A stretch of DNA of 64,000 nucleotides from Methylobacterium sp. PvR107 (GTDB lineage Bacteria > Pseudomonadota > Alphaproteobacteria > Rhizobiales > Beijerinckiaceae). A program made the position numbers and the translations under genes. Under the pieces are notes generated by a model. That model saw nothing but the letters and a program-made list of their open reading frames with translations, was not told where the DNA came from and did no database searches. Every line of letters begins with the position of its first letter. Position 1 is the stretch's first letter. Below are positions 49,378 to 58,033 of the stretch, piece after piece. The stretch spans positions 4,305,501 to 4,369,500 of the forward strand of contig NZ_JAFIBW010000001.1 in the NCBI RefSeq assembly GCF_017833295.1, read 5' to 3'.

Positions 49378-49418
49378 GGGCGACCATTGCCGGAGAACAA
49401 CGATGCCCTAAAAACCCT

Positions 49419-49450
49419 CCCGCGCGATCACGCTTTCGAGATCGCGCGGG
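49419..49450. repeat. Perfect 11-bp inverted repeat between glnII and glnA
   Basis: CCCGCGCGATC, a 10-base loop that can itself form two pairs, and GATCGCGCGGG. It lies behind the glnII sigma-54 site and about 158 bases ahead of glnA, so it may act in the glnA leader, insulate the divergent promoters or bind a regulator. Confidence 0.5.
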
Positions 49451-49607
49451 ATCGCGGGCCGATCGTTCCATCCGACGGCTGATTCCGGCACCCGGCGGGT
49501 GGCAAGGCACGCCTGTGCCGGATATCAAGCCTCGCTTGCTTGCGCACCTGACGGCGTGCGGGTGCGCCACGAGAGACGTTTCCGAAGATCCCTGGAGGAT
49601 GCCCACG

Positions 49608-51017
49608 ATGACCACTGCGGCCGAGGTGCTGAAGACGATCCGGGACAACGACGTGCGCTACGTGGACTTCCGGTTCACCGACCCGCGCGGCAAGTGGCAG
49701 CACGTCACGTTCGACGTGTCGCTCATCGACGAGGAGATCTTCGACGAGGGCACCATGTTCGACGGCTCCTCGATCGCCGGCTGGAAGGCGATCAACGAGT
49801 CCGACATGCTGCTGATGCCGGATCCGGTCACCGCCACCCTGGACCCGTTCTTCTCGGCCGCGACCATGTCGATCGTGTGCGACGTGCTGGAGCCGGCCAC
49901 CGGCGAGCCCTACGGCCGTGACCCGCGCGGCACCGCCAAGCGCGCCGAGGCCTACCTGCAGCAGACCGGCATCGGCGACACGATCTATGTCGGCCCCGAG
50001 GCCGAGTTCTTCGTGTTCGACGACGTGAAGTTCGGCGCCGACCCGTACCGCACCGGCTTCGAGCTCGACTCCACCGAGCTGCCGACCAACGGCTTCACCG
50101 ACTACGAGGGCGGCAATCTCGGCCACCGGGTCCAGACCAAGGGCGGCTACTTCCCCGTCCCGCCGCAGGATTCGGCGCAGGATATGCGCGGCGAGATGCT
50201 GGCCGCCATGCAATCCATGGGTGTGAAAGTCGAGAAGCACCACCACGAGGTGGCCTCGGCCCAGCACGAGCTCGGAATGAAGTTCGACACGCTGACCCTG
50301 CTCGCCGACCACATGCAGATCTACAAGTACTGCATCCACAACGTCGCGCAGAGCTACGGCAAGTCGGCGACCTTCATGCCCAAGCCCGTCTACGGCGACA
50401 ACGGCTCGGGCATGCACGTCCACCAGTCGATCTGGAAGGACGGCAAGCCGGTCTTCGCCGGCGACAAGTATGCCGGCCTCTCCCAGGAATGCCTCTGGTA
50501 CATCGGCGGCATCATCAAGCACGCCAAGGCGCTCAACGCCTTCACCAACCCGTCGACCAACTCGTACAAGCGCCTGGTGCCGGGCTACGAGGCGCCGGTG
50601 CTGCTCGCCTACTCGGCGCGCAACCGCTCGGCCTCCTGCCGCATCCCGTGGACCAAGAGCCCGAAGGCCAAGCGCGTCGAGGTCCGCTTCCCCGATCCGA
50701 TGGCGAACCCCTACCTGGCGTTCTCGGCGCTGCTGATGGCCGGCCTCGACGGCATCCGCAACAAGATCGACCCGGGCCCGGCCATGGACAAGGACCTCTA
50801 CGAGTTGCCCCCGCGGGAGCTGAAGAAGATCCCGACCGTGTGCGGGTCGCTTCGCGAGGCGCTGACCAGCCTCGACAAGGACCGGGCCTTCCTCAAGGAG
50901 GGCGGCGTGTTCTCGGACGATCAGATCGACTCGTTCATTGAGCTGAAGATGACCGAAGTGCTGCGCTACGAGATGACACCGCACCCGATCGAGTTCGTGC
51001 AGTACTACTCGCTGTGA
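49608..51017 (+). CDS. glnA: Type I glutamine synthetase
   Basis: A 469-residue dodecameric enzyme of ammonia assimilation. It begins [53 protein letters not shown] and [18 protein letters not shown] are the active-site blocks. Tyr398 in [10 protein letters not shown] is the adenylylation site, so GlnE-type control by GlnB is expected. I chose the ATG at 49608 because GGAGG ends 9 bases upstream; the ATG at 49599 touches that motif. No sigma-54 match was found on this strand. A hairpin follows the stop. Confidence 0.98.
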   Translation: MTTAAEVLKTIRDNDVRYVDFRFTDPRGKWQHVTFDVSLIDEEIFDEGTMFDGSSIAGWKAINESDMLLMPDPVTATLDPFFSAATMSIVCDVLEPATGEPYGRDPRGTAKRAEAYLQQTGIGDTIYVGPEAEFFVFDDVKFGADPYRTGFELDSTELPTNGFTDYEGGNLGHRVQTKGGYFPVPPQDSAQDMRGEMLAAMQSMGVKVEKHHHEVASAQHELGMKFDTLTLLADHMQIYKYCIHNVAQSYGKSATFMPKPVYGDNGSGMHVHQSIWKDGKPVFAGDKYAGLSQECLWYIGGIIKHAKALNAFTNPSTNSYKRLVPGYEAPVLLAYSARNRSASCRIPWTKSPKAKRVEVRFPDPMANPYLAFSALLMAGLDGIRNKIDPGPAMDKDLYELPPRELKKIPTVCGSLREALTSLDKDRAFLKEGGVFSDDQIDSFIELKMTEVLRYEMTPHPIEFVQYYSL

Positions 51018-51024
51018 GGTGACC

Positions 51025-51050
51025 GGGGGCCGGGTGCGAGCCCGGCCTCC
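51025..51050 (+). terminator. Hairpin after glnA
   Basis: A 7-bp GC stem GGCCGGG / CCCGGCC with a 6-base loop, extended by three more outer pairs (one G-T), lies 8 bases after the glnA stop. No T-run follows. Confidence 0.6.
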
Positions 51051-51179
51051 TCGTCGACAGGAGACCGGGTACCTAACCCTCACGGCAGGGTTCCGCTTTA
51101 GAACAAAAGTCGAACATTCTCGACTTATGAGTTAATTGGCCTATTAAATCACCCGGGTCCTGGCGAGGGTGATTAGTAT

Positions 51180-51458
51180 TTGGACGAGGGCGTCGTCGCC
51201 CGATCGCGGTGGCAGCTTGCGGTCCTCGGGATGGAGCTGAAGCTGCTTCGCTCGGACTCGTTCTTCGAATCTACAATCCCAACCAACCGCGCGGGCCGGC
51301 TGGCCAACCTGAAGGTGGTCAGTGAGCCAGTGATGTGGCATCAGCCGGGGTGGTTTCTCTCCCCATTGAAGGAAAACGCCGAACGACAGCGCCTTCGAGC
51401 GTACCTCGGATCGATCACGCGGGACGACGGTACGGACGAGGACTTACGAAAGCTGTAG
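51180..51458 (+). CDS. Small hypothetical protein
   Basis: A 92-residue frame beginning with TTG; GAGGG lies about 10 bases upstream. The sequence MDEGVVARSRWQLAVLGMEL leads into FFESTIPTNRAGRLANLKVV and SEPVMWHQPGWFLSPLKE, which looks natural and has a balanced composition. A later ATG (residue 18) is an alternative start. No family recognised. The local GC is lower than in glnA, which suits an accessory gene. Confidence 0.4.
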   Translation: MDEGVVARSRWQLAVLGMELKLLRSDSFFESTIPTNRAGRLANLKVVSEPVMWHQPGWFLSPLKENAERQRLRAYLGSITRDDGTDEDLRKL

Positions 51459-51486
51459 TGGTCGTCGAGCGCCGACTTCTTATTCT

Positions 51487-51819
51487 ATGACAGAGCCGAA
51501 CTCAGAGCCTTCCTCAAGAGAGTGCGGGCTAGGCTATGACGCAAGAATAGCCATGACCCGGCGGACGAAGCTACGGAACCGGGCGCGGCGGAAAGCCGGG
51601 CGGTTGCCCGCCCCACTGAAATGCGTCCGCTTCGGCGAGCTATTCAATCAGAGCATCGGCTATCGGTACGCATCATTCGAGGAGACCACCGCCGCGATCC
51701 TGAGCGGCTTCAAGGGTGAGGAGTGGCGCTGCCTGCGCGATTTCACAGGTGCGGTCCTCAAGAGCGACCTGACGCCGGACGAACAGATGAAGCTCTGGGC
51801 CACCGCCTGCACGGATTGA
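51487..51819 (+). CDS. Small hypothetical protein
   Basis: A 110-residue soluble protein. The N-terminal third is basic (AMTRRTKLRNRARRKAGRLP), and the C-terminal part is mixed alpha (FEETTAAILSGFKGEEWRCL then LTPDEQMKLWATACTD). An internal ATG at residue 23 could be the true start. No family recognised. It is preceded by a smaller hypothetical gene and followed by the glyoxalase-like gene about 110 bases later. Confidence 0.5.
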   Translation: MTEPNSEPSSRECGLGYDARIAMTRRTKLRNRARRKAGRLPAPLKCVRFGELFNQSIGYRYASFEETTAAILSGFKGEEWRCLRDFTGAVLKSDLTPDEQMKLWATACTD

Positions 51820-51931
51820 CGTGTCCGCAGCCCGGACGATCGCAGACGCTTTCTGACCCGGGTCCGTCTCGACCTGCGGAAGGGCCTGTGACACGTCAGC
51901 GTGTCAACCATCCAAGACAACGGATGCGCGC

Positions 51932-52570
51932 ATGCTCACCCTCGACCACCTTGCCGTCGTCGCGCCGGACCTCGCAGAGGGCGTCGCGCATGTCCGCGAC
52001 TGCCTCGGCCTCACCATGCCGGAGGGCGGTCGCCATCGGGAGATGGGCACCCGCAACCACCTGCTGCGCCTCGGTGAGGCGACGTTCCTGGAGGTAATCG
52101 CCGTCGATCCGGACGCACCCGTCCCGCCCCGCGCCCGCTGGTTCGGGCTCGGCGACGCCGCGCAGGTACGGGCGGACTGGGATTCGGGCCGGCGGCTGCG
52201 TGGGTTCGTCGCCCGCACCGACGACCTCGACGGCGTGCTCGCCGCCCACGGTGACCTCCTCGGGCAGGCCGCCACGATGACCCGCGGCGCTCTGTCGTGG
52301 CGCTTCGGCGTGCGCCCGGACGGGGCCTGGCCGGCGGATGGCGCCGTGCCGTACGTGATGGATTGGGGGCCGCACCGGAATCCCGCCGCGTCGATGCCGG
52401 ATCTCGGCGCCAGCCTCGAAGCAATCGTCCTGACGCATCCGGAGCCGGACGGCGTCACGCACCTTCACGCCGCGCTCGGCCTCGCCGATCCCCCGAAGCT
52501 CGTGAAAGGCCCCGGCCCGCGCTGGAGCGTACGGATCGCAACGCCCTCCGGCGCCCGGATCCTGACCTGA
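51932..52570 (+). CDS. Glyoxalase-like (Glyoxalase_3) domain protein
   Basis: A 212-residue VOC-superfamily protein. MLTLDHLAVVAPDLAEGVAH carries the first His of a metal site, and MGTRNHLLRLGEATFLEVIA carries the paired strands with Glu. The C-terminal half repeats a degenerate module. This is the Glyoxalase_3 subtype found in uncharacterised proteins with possible hydrolase or isomerase roles. Substrate unknown. An ATG with a weak ribosome site is the start. Confidence 0.75.
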   Translation: MLTLDHLAVVAPDLAEGVAHVRDCLGLTMPEGGRHREMGTRNHLLRLGEATFLEVIAVDPDAPVPPRARWFGLGDAAQVRADWDSGRRLRGFVARTDDLDGVLAAHGDLLGQAATMTRGALSWRFGVRPDGAWPADGAVPYVMDWGPHRNPAASMPDLGASLEAIVLTHPEPDGVTHLHAALGLADPPKLVKGPGPRWSVRIATPSGARILT

Positions 52571-52740
52571 GCGATCGACGGACCCTCCTCGCCGGCCTGA
52601 TCGGGAAAGTGACCGGCGAGGAGGGCCTGGCCGAGACTCGGGAGCCGCGGCACGGGCAAATTAGCAGCGGCGTTCCGCGATGCGGTGGCAGGAAAGGCTC
52701 ACCCCGGACGGGAATCGCGCCGGATCCCGCCGAAGCAACG

Positions 52741-53364
52741 TCACGTGTGCGCGAAGATGTCGGTCTCGGGCCAGCCGTCGAGGTCGAGGCGCGCCCGGGT
52801 CGGCAGGAAGGCGAAGCAGGAAGCGGCGAGGTCGGTCCGGCCCTCGCGGGCCAGCATCGCGTCGAGTTTCTCGCGGGCTGCGTGGAGGTGGAGCACGTCG
52901 GAGGCCGCGTAGTCGAGCTGCGCCTGAGACAGGCTCTCGGTGCCCCAGTCGGAGGATTGCTGCTGCTTGGACAGGTCGACGCCGACGAGTTCGCGGACCA
53001 CATCCTTGAGCCCGTGCCGGTCGGTGTAGGTGCGGGCGAGTTTCGAGGCGATCTTGGTGCAGTAGACCGGCTGCGGCATCACCCCGAAGGCCTTGTACAG
53101 GACCGCGACGTCGAACCGGGCGAAGTGGAAAATCTTCAGCACGTCCGGATCTGCCAGGACGCGCTTGAGTACGACCGGCTCCGGGCCGCCCTGCGGGATC
53201 TGCACGACGTCGGCGGTGCCGTCGCCCGTGGAGATCTGCACCACGCAGAGCCGGTCGCGGTGCGGATTGAGCCCGAGCGTCTCGGTGTCGATCGCGACCG
53301 CGCGGCCCGCGTCGTAGGTGGCGGGCAGGTCGCCGCGGTGGAGGCGTACGGTGGGGCTCGGCAT
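52741..53364 (-). CDS. rnd: Ribonuclease D family 3'-5' exonuclease
   Basis: A 207-residue DEDDy exonuclease that trims RNA 3' ends. Motif 1 is AIDTETLGL (Asp26, Glu28), motif 2 is FHFARFDVAVL, and motif 3 is LDYAASDVLHL with the catalytic Tyr and Asp. It lacks the C-terminal HRDC domain of E. coli RNase D (375 residues), as is common in short alphaproteobacterial versions. The ATG at 53364 (MPSPTVRLHR) was chosen over the longer frame. It is divergent from the cupin gene. Confidence 0.85.
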   Translation of the reverse strand: MPSPTVRLHRGDLPATYDAGRAVAIDTETLGLNPHRDRLCVVQISTGDGTADVVQIPQGGPEPVVLKRVLADPDVLKIFHFARFDVAVLYKAFGVMPQPVYCTKIASKLARTYTDRHGLKDVVRELVGVDLSKQQQSSDWGTESLSQAQLDYAASDVLHLHAAREKLDAMLAREGRTDLAASCFAFLPTRARLDLDGWPETDIFAHT

Positions 53365-53462
53365 GTTTTTCGGACCTTGAGGGTTTTCGGCCGGTACCAT
53401 CGGTGCCAAGTGCCGGCAAGCCCGAGGCAATTCGCGCGCGGCCCGAGGACGGAGAGGCGGAC

Positions 53463-53891
53463 ATGACGGCGGCCGAGGTGATCGCGACGCTGGGGCTGAA
53501 GCCCCATCCGGAAGGCGGCCATTACCGTGAGACCTTCCGCGACCCGCGGACCGTGGACGGCCGCTCCGTCGGAACCGCGATCTACTTCTTGCTCGATCTC
53601 GGCGAGGTTTCGGCCTGGCACCGAGTGGATGCGACGGAGATCTGGCACTGGCATGCCGGGGCGCCCCTGGTGATCACCACGAGCCCCAACGGCCACGACG
53701 CCGCCGCACAGCATCTGGGGCCGAATCTCGCCGCCGGGCAGCGACCGCAATGCGTGGTGCCTGCCGGTCACTGGCAGACGGCCACCAGCCTCGGAGCCTG
53801 GACGCTCGTGGGTTGCACGGTGTCGCCGGGTTTCGACTTCGCGGGCTTCGAGATGGCCGCGCCCGACTGGCGGCCGACGCCGCGGTCGTAG
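53463..53891 (+). CDS. DUF985 cupin-family protein
   Basis: A 142-residue cupin. GLKPHPEGGHYRETFRDPRT is the DUF985 start motif, and AIYFLLDLGEVSAWHRVDAT followed by EIWHWHAGAPLVI supplies the metal-binding His and Glu residues. CTVSPGFDFAGFEMA closes the barrel. It is likely a metal-bound sugar-type or small-molecule-binding enzyme; the reaction is unknown. Its start at 53463 fits the family N-terminus. It is divergent from rnd. Confidence 0.85.
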   Translation: MTAAEVIATLGLKPHPEGGHYRETFRDPRTVDGRSVGTAIYFLLDLGEVSAWHRVDATEIWHWHAGAPLVITTSPNGHDAAAQHLGPNLAAGQRPQCVVPAGHWQTATSLGAWTLVGCTVSPGFDFAGFEMAAPDWRPTPRS

Positions 53892-53975
53892 CGGTCGTCG
53901 CGTGGGGCTGTCCCTCGGCGGAGCGGCCGTGCCCACCCGCAGCCAGACCGAACGGCATGAGACCGAGAGAATCGA

Positions 53976-54173
53976 TCAGATGAGGCTCCCGGTCGATCCC
54001 GCATTCAGCGACCGGCCGGCCCGCGCCACGAGCTGCGCGAACGCCATCGCGGCGGCAGAGGCCTGCGTCTGCGTCGGGAACGACCGGTCCGACTCGGCGA
54101 CCATCGCCTCGGCTTCATCCAGAAGCACCCAGATCCAGAGATGCCGGCCGGTGGTGCGAATCTTGAAGTGCAT
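53976..54173 (-). CDS. Small hypothetical protein, YegP-like
   Basis: A 65-residue protein, MHFKIRTTGRHLWIWVLLDE, then AEAMVAESDRSFPTQTQA and an Ala-rich helix. The order of a strand, WxW-type pair, a second strand with an S-rich turn, and a helix resembles the YegP/DUF1508 fold, though the match is weak. Function unknown. It ends close to the DUF985 gene, in convergent orientation. Confidence 0.55.
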   Translation of the reverse strand: MHFKIRTTGRHLWIWVLLDEAEAMVAESDRSFPTQTQASAAAMAFAQLVARAGRSLNAGSTGSLI

Positions 54174-54347
54174 GGCAGGCTCGCGAGCGACGTCATGCCC
54201 GGATGATGCGCCGCGAAAAAAATCGTGACGTGTTAATGACTTGGCCCGCGCAACAACCTGTGTCGGCTAAGCACCGGTTTGTACCGGCTTTCCACGAAGA
54301 TCACAGGCTGGCATTCGGCCGCCGGCGGGCGAGGAGCGCCGGCGCGC

Positions 54348-55247
54348 CTATGTCGCCGGACGCAGCGAGAGCGCCGCACGCATCACCGAGTCGGCGTGAA
54401 AATGGTGCAGCATATGTCCGGCTCCCGGCAGGAGGTCGAACGTGGCCGACGGGATCAGGCGGGCCGCGCGCCGGCCATGGATGAACGTGTTCACGACGAG
54501 ATCGGCGCTGCCGCACACGAAACGTACCGGTGCATGCGCTGTCGGATAGGACAGAACGCTGCGGGTGAGTGCCGGCCAGAGCCATCCGGCATCCTCGCCA
54601 TCCGCGGTGATCTGCGCGGGCCGCGCAGCGAGGTCGAAGGGGAACTGGCGGGCGAAGGTGTCCGGTATCGGCTTGGGGAAGAAAATCGCGTTCCAGAGCA
54701 GCGGAAGCAGCGCCCTGTCGCTTCCGGCGCTCAGGAGCTTGGACAGGAGATCGCCGCCGAACGGCAGCGCGCGGGGGCCGAACAGCACGTGCTCCAGGCG
54801 GGGTTCGGGGAAGCAGATCGGGGCGAGGGCGACGACGCCGGAAATTTCCTCGGGGTGCAGCATCCCGTAGGCGAGGGCGACCGCCGCACCGAACGAGTGA
54901 CCGACAATCACCGGACGGTGCACATCCAGGCGCTGCACCGCGTCCCGGATCCGGGCGGCCTGATCCCAAAGATCGGCGGCGCGCCCGCGAGGGCGCAGGC
55001 TGAAGCCGTGGCCCGGACGGTCGACCGCGATAACCCGGAAATGCTCCGCCAGCGCCGGCACCGGCCCGAGCCACATGTCCTCCAGGCACATCAGCGTGCC
55101 GTGGATCGCCACGAGATCGGGGCCGCGCCCGGTTTCCGCGTAGGCGACGGTCCGGTCCTCGGAGAGCTGGATGATCCGGCGCGGGACGATACGCGGATCG
55201 CGTTGCACGTCCGGCGCAGGCCCGCCCGGAGCGGGCAGAGTGTCCAT
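54348..55247 (-). CDS. Alpha/beta hydrolase
   Basis: A 299-residue hydrolase of the alpha/beta fold. The nucleophile Ser is in VIVGHSFGAAVAL, the acid in FVCGSADLVVNTF, and the His in LPGAGHMLHHF. The oxyanion-hole segment is AIHGTLMCLEDMW. No signal peptide is seen. The substrate cannot be predicted; ester, epoxide or haloalkane members look alike at this level. I use the ATG at 55247, because the frame start three bases earlier is GTG. It follows the SDR gene by 12 bases and is probably co-transcribed with it. Confidence 0.82.
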   Translation of the reverse strand: MDTLPAPGGPAPDVQRDPRIVPRRIIQLSEDRTVAYAETGRGPDLVAIHGTLMCLEDMWLGPVPALAEHFRVIAVDRPGHGFSLRPRGRAADLWDQAARIRDAVQRLDVHRPVIVGHSFGAAVALAYGMLHPEEISGVVALAPICFPEPRLEHVLFGPRALPFGGDLLSKLLSAGSDRALLPLLWNAIFFPKPIPDTFARQFPFDLAARPAQITADGEDAGWLWPALTRSVLSYPTAHAPVRFVCGSADLVVNTFIHGRRAARLIPSATFDLLPGAGHMLHHFHADSVMRAALSLRPAT

Positions 55248-55259
55248 CACGAAGGTCGA

Positions 55260-56273
55260 CTACAGGGGCCGCCGGCGGCCGGGCGCGGTCTTGAGAACGG
55301 CGAACGCGGTGGCTGCGCCGATGCCGACGAGGCCGGCCACCGCCGCAAGCGGATGCAGCGTCGCCCGGGTGTACGCGCTGGTGCGCATGACGGGGAGGGG
55401 CGGGTCGCCGCGCATCTCGCCCGCCGGCACCGGCGCGTGCAGTGCCCCATCCGGATTGCGCGGGGCGCTCGCGCGCTTCTGGAGCGCGATGATCGCCGGG
55501 GCGAGATTGTCGTAGGCGCCGGGCGCGAACTCCTTGCCGGCCGTGAAGACCTTGCCGGCGCCGCCCACGAAGATGTCGCGCTGGGGGTGCACGGCCGCGT
55601 GCAGGATGGCGTTCGCCACCTCATCAGGTGGGTAGATCGGCGGCGGCAGGCTCGGCTCGCGGTCCATGTAGTTGCGCGCGCGCTGGGGCAGGGGGGTATC
55701 GATCGAGGCCGGCTTGATCAGCGTGACCGAGACCGGGGCCTTCTCGTACATCAGCTCCATGCGCAACGCGTCGGTGAAGCCCTTCACCGCGTGCTTCGAG
55801 GCCGCGTACATACCCTGGAACGGGAAGGCGAGGTCCGAGGCTATGCTGCCGACGTTGATGAGCGCGCCGCCATGCTGGCGCAGGTGCTCGGTCGCCACCA
55901 GCGACCCGTAGACCGTGCCCCAGAAGTTGGTCTGGATCAGCCGCTGATGGTCGGCGTCGCTGATCTCGCGCAGCCGGCCGTAGATCGAGCCGCCCGCGAC
56001 GTTCACCCAGGTGTCGAAGCCGCCGAAGGTGGCCTCCGCGCGGTCGGCGACCGCCTGGACGTCCGCGCGGCGACCGACATCGGCGACCACGTCGATCGCC
56101 TTGCCGCCGATCCCCTCGATCTCCGCGCGGATCCGCGCCAGGGCATCGCCGCTGCGCGCCGCCATGACGACGCGGGCGCCGCGCTCGGCCGCCATCCGCG
56201 CCGTGGCCAGCCCGATGCCCGACGATGCGCCGGTGATCACGATGACCTGCTCGCGGAGCGGCTTGTGCTTCAT
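55260..56273 (-). CDS. SDR-family oxidoreductase with C-terminal extension
   Basis: A 337-residue short-chain dehydrogenase. VIVITGASSGIGLATARMAA is the coenzyme motif, NVAGGS the NAG block, and SIASDLAFPFQGMYAASKHA holds the catalytic Ser, Tyr and Lys. The last 80 residues extend past the fold and end with a hydrophobic helix (LAAVAGLVGIGAATAFAVL), which suggests membrane anchoring. Substrate unknown. The start at 56273 has GGGGACG upstream. It lies just upstream of the hydrolase, so the two form a pair. Confidence 0.85.
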   Translation of the reverse strand: MKHKPLREQVIVITGASSGIGLATARMAAERGARVVMAARSGDALARIRAEIEGIGGKAIDVVADVGRRADVQAVADRAEATFGGFDTWVNVAGGSIYGRLREISDADHQRLIQTNFWGTVYGSLVATEHLRQHGGALINVGSIASDLAFPFQGMYAASKHAVKGFTDALRMELMYEKAPVSVTLIKPASIDTPLPQRARNYMDREPSLPPPIYPPDEVANAILHAAVHPQRDIFVGGAGKVFTAGKEFAPGAYDNLAPAIIALQKRASAPRNPDGALHAPVPAGEMRGDPPLPVMRTSAYTRATLHPLAAVAGLVGIGAATAFAVLKTAPGRRRPL

Positions 56274-56404
56274 GAAACGTCCCCGATGTCGCGATGTGCG
56301 GCTGCCGTCCGCAAGGAGCGGGGCCACACACCCTGCTATTCACCGGGAGGGCTTCATGGTTCCGGATACCGGGAGGGTGTTTGCGTCGCAGGGCGCGGTT
56401 TCGC

Positions 56405-57835
56405 TCAGCGTCCGTAGATGTCCTCGACGCGGATGATGTCGTCCTCGCCGGTGTAGGAGCCGACCTGCACCTCGATCAGCTCCAGCGGGATCTTCCCCGG
56501 ATTGGCCAGCCGGTGCATCGACCCGATCGGCAGATAGACCGCTTCGTTCTCGTGGACCAGAACCACCCGCTCGTCGATCGTCACCTCGGCGGTGCCGCGC
56601 ACCACCACCCAGTGCTCCGCCCGGTGGTAGTGCTTCTGCAGCGACAGGCGGCCGCCCGGCACAACCTGGATTCGCTTCACCTGGAACCGCTCGCCGATGT
56701 CGATCCGCTGGTACCAGCCCCACGGCCGGTACATCCGCAAATGCGCGTCCGCCTCCGGCTCACCTTTCGCCCGCAGCGCGGCCACCAGCTCCTTCACCTG
56801 CCCCGAGCGCGCCTTCGAGGCCACCAGCACCGCGTCGGGCGTGGACACCACCACCACGTCCTCCAGGCCGACCACGGCGGTCACGCCATCGCCCTGACTG
56901 TGGACCAGGCTGTTCTTCGTATCGATCAGCGACACCCGGCCCCGCACCGCGTTGCCCGCCTCATCGTGGTCCAGTACCTGCCAGACCGCGTCCCAGGTGC
57001 CGACATCCGACCACGGGAACGATACCGGCAGCACGCCGGCCTGGGCGGTCCGCTCCATCACCGCGTAGTCGATCGAGATTTTGGGGGCCTGGGCGAAGGC
57101 CGCCGCATCGAGGCGCACGAAGTCGAGGTCGGTCACCGCGGCCTCCAGGGCCGCGCGCGCGGCCGCGAGCACGTCCGGCACGAATGCCTCCAGCTCGGCC
57201 AGCATCAGGTCGGCGCGGAAGAGGAAGTAGCCGGAGTTCCACAGCGCCCCCTCCGCAATCAGCGCCTCGGCGCCTTTCCGGTCGGGCTTCTCGACGAAGC
57301 GGGCGACGCGGGCGGCGTCGGGCGCCTCCGCGATCGGCTCTCCGCGTCGGATGTAGCCGTAATCGGTGGCGGGGCGGTCCGGCTCGATGCCCAGCGTCAT
57401 GGTGTAGCCCGCCTGCGCGCCGGCGGCCGCGCGCCTTACGGCGTCCACGAAGGCGGCCGTGTCGGGCACGACGTGGTCGGCGGCCATGATCAGCACGACC
57501 GCCTGCGGGTCGGTGGCCGCCGCGTGCAGCGCCGCCACTGCCACCGCCGCGGCCGAGTCGCGCCCCTGCGGCTCGAGCAGGATGTCGGCGGCCAGTCCGA
57601 GCTGATCGCGCTGCTCGGCGACGATGAACCGAGCCTCGGCCGAAGCGATCACGGTCGCCTTCGCGAACACGGCCGCGTCCGACACCCGCGCGAGGGTCGC
57701 CTGGAACGTCGAGCGCTCCGCCTCCACCAGCCGGGCGAACTGCTTGGGCATGCTCTCCCGCGAGGCCGGCCACAGCCGCGTCCCCGTCCCGCCGCACAGG
57801 ATCATCGGATGGATGGCAGCAGAGGCCCGGGACAT
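56405..57835 (-). CDS. manC: Mannose-1-phosphate guanylyltransferase / mannose-6-phosphate isomerase
   Basis: A 476-residue bifunctional enzyme that makes GDP-mannose for exopolysaccharide and LPS, and interconverts mannose- and fructose-6-phosphate. The N-terminal nucleotidyltransferase has MILCGGTGTRLWPASRESMP and the Lys-containing FVEKPDRKGAE. The C-terminal cupin isomerase domain has GGRLSLQKHYHRAEHWVVV. The start at 57835 is fixed by GGGAG 8 bases upstream; the long upstream open frame is only read-through on a GC-rich strand. It is divergent from selA. Confidence 0.96.
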   Translation of the reverse strand: MSRASAAIHPMILCGGTGTRLWPASRESMPKQFARLVEAERSTFQATLARVSDAAVFAKATVIASAEARFIVAEQRDQLGLAADILLEPQGRDSAAAVAVAALHAAATDPQAVVLIMAADHVVPDTAAFVDAVRRAAAGAQAGYTMTLGIEPDRPATDYGYIRRGEPIAEAPDAARVARFVEKPDRKGAEALIAEGALWNSGYFLFRADLMLAELEAFVPDVLAAARAALEAAVTDLDFVRLDAAAFAQAPKISIDYAVMERTAQAGVLPVSFPWSDVGTWDAVWQVLDHDEAGNAVRGRVSLIDTKNSLVHSQGDGVTAVVGLEDVVVVSTPDAVLVASKARSGQVKELVAALRAKGEPEADAHLRMYRPWGWYQRIDIGERFQVKRIQVVPGGRLSLQKHYHRAEHWVVVRGTAEVTIDERVVLVHENEAVYLPIGSMHRLANPGKIPLELIEVQVGSYTGEDDIIRVEDIYGR

Positions 57836-58033
57836 GGTGACGTCTCCCGATAGGGTCGGCGGGTGGCCCACATGGCCGGGCCCCGGGCCGCTTCGTAAAG
57901 CTTCGGCTCGCCATCGGCGACCGTTTTCCGGATGTGGCCTTAACGTCGGACCTGGGACGGAACAATCCTGCGCGGATTGTCCGCGTCCGGCCGGGCTGGC
58001 CCGGCGCCGGCGGATCGTTATCTGTGCGTCTGC

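Noticed and set aside
48372..49607. N-terminal extension of the glnA frame back to 48372
   Set aside because: It is antisense to glnII; the conserved GSI start and GGAGG fix the ATG at 49608.
49451..49607. A sigma-54 promoter ahead of glnA
   Set aside because: Every GG-N10 position was checked and none ended in GC; the nearest (GGCACGCCTGTGC) has a 9-base spacer.
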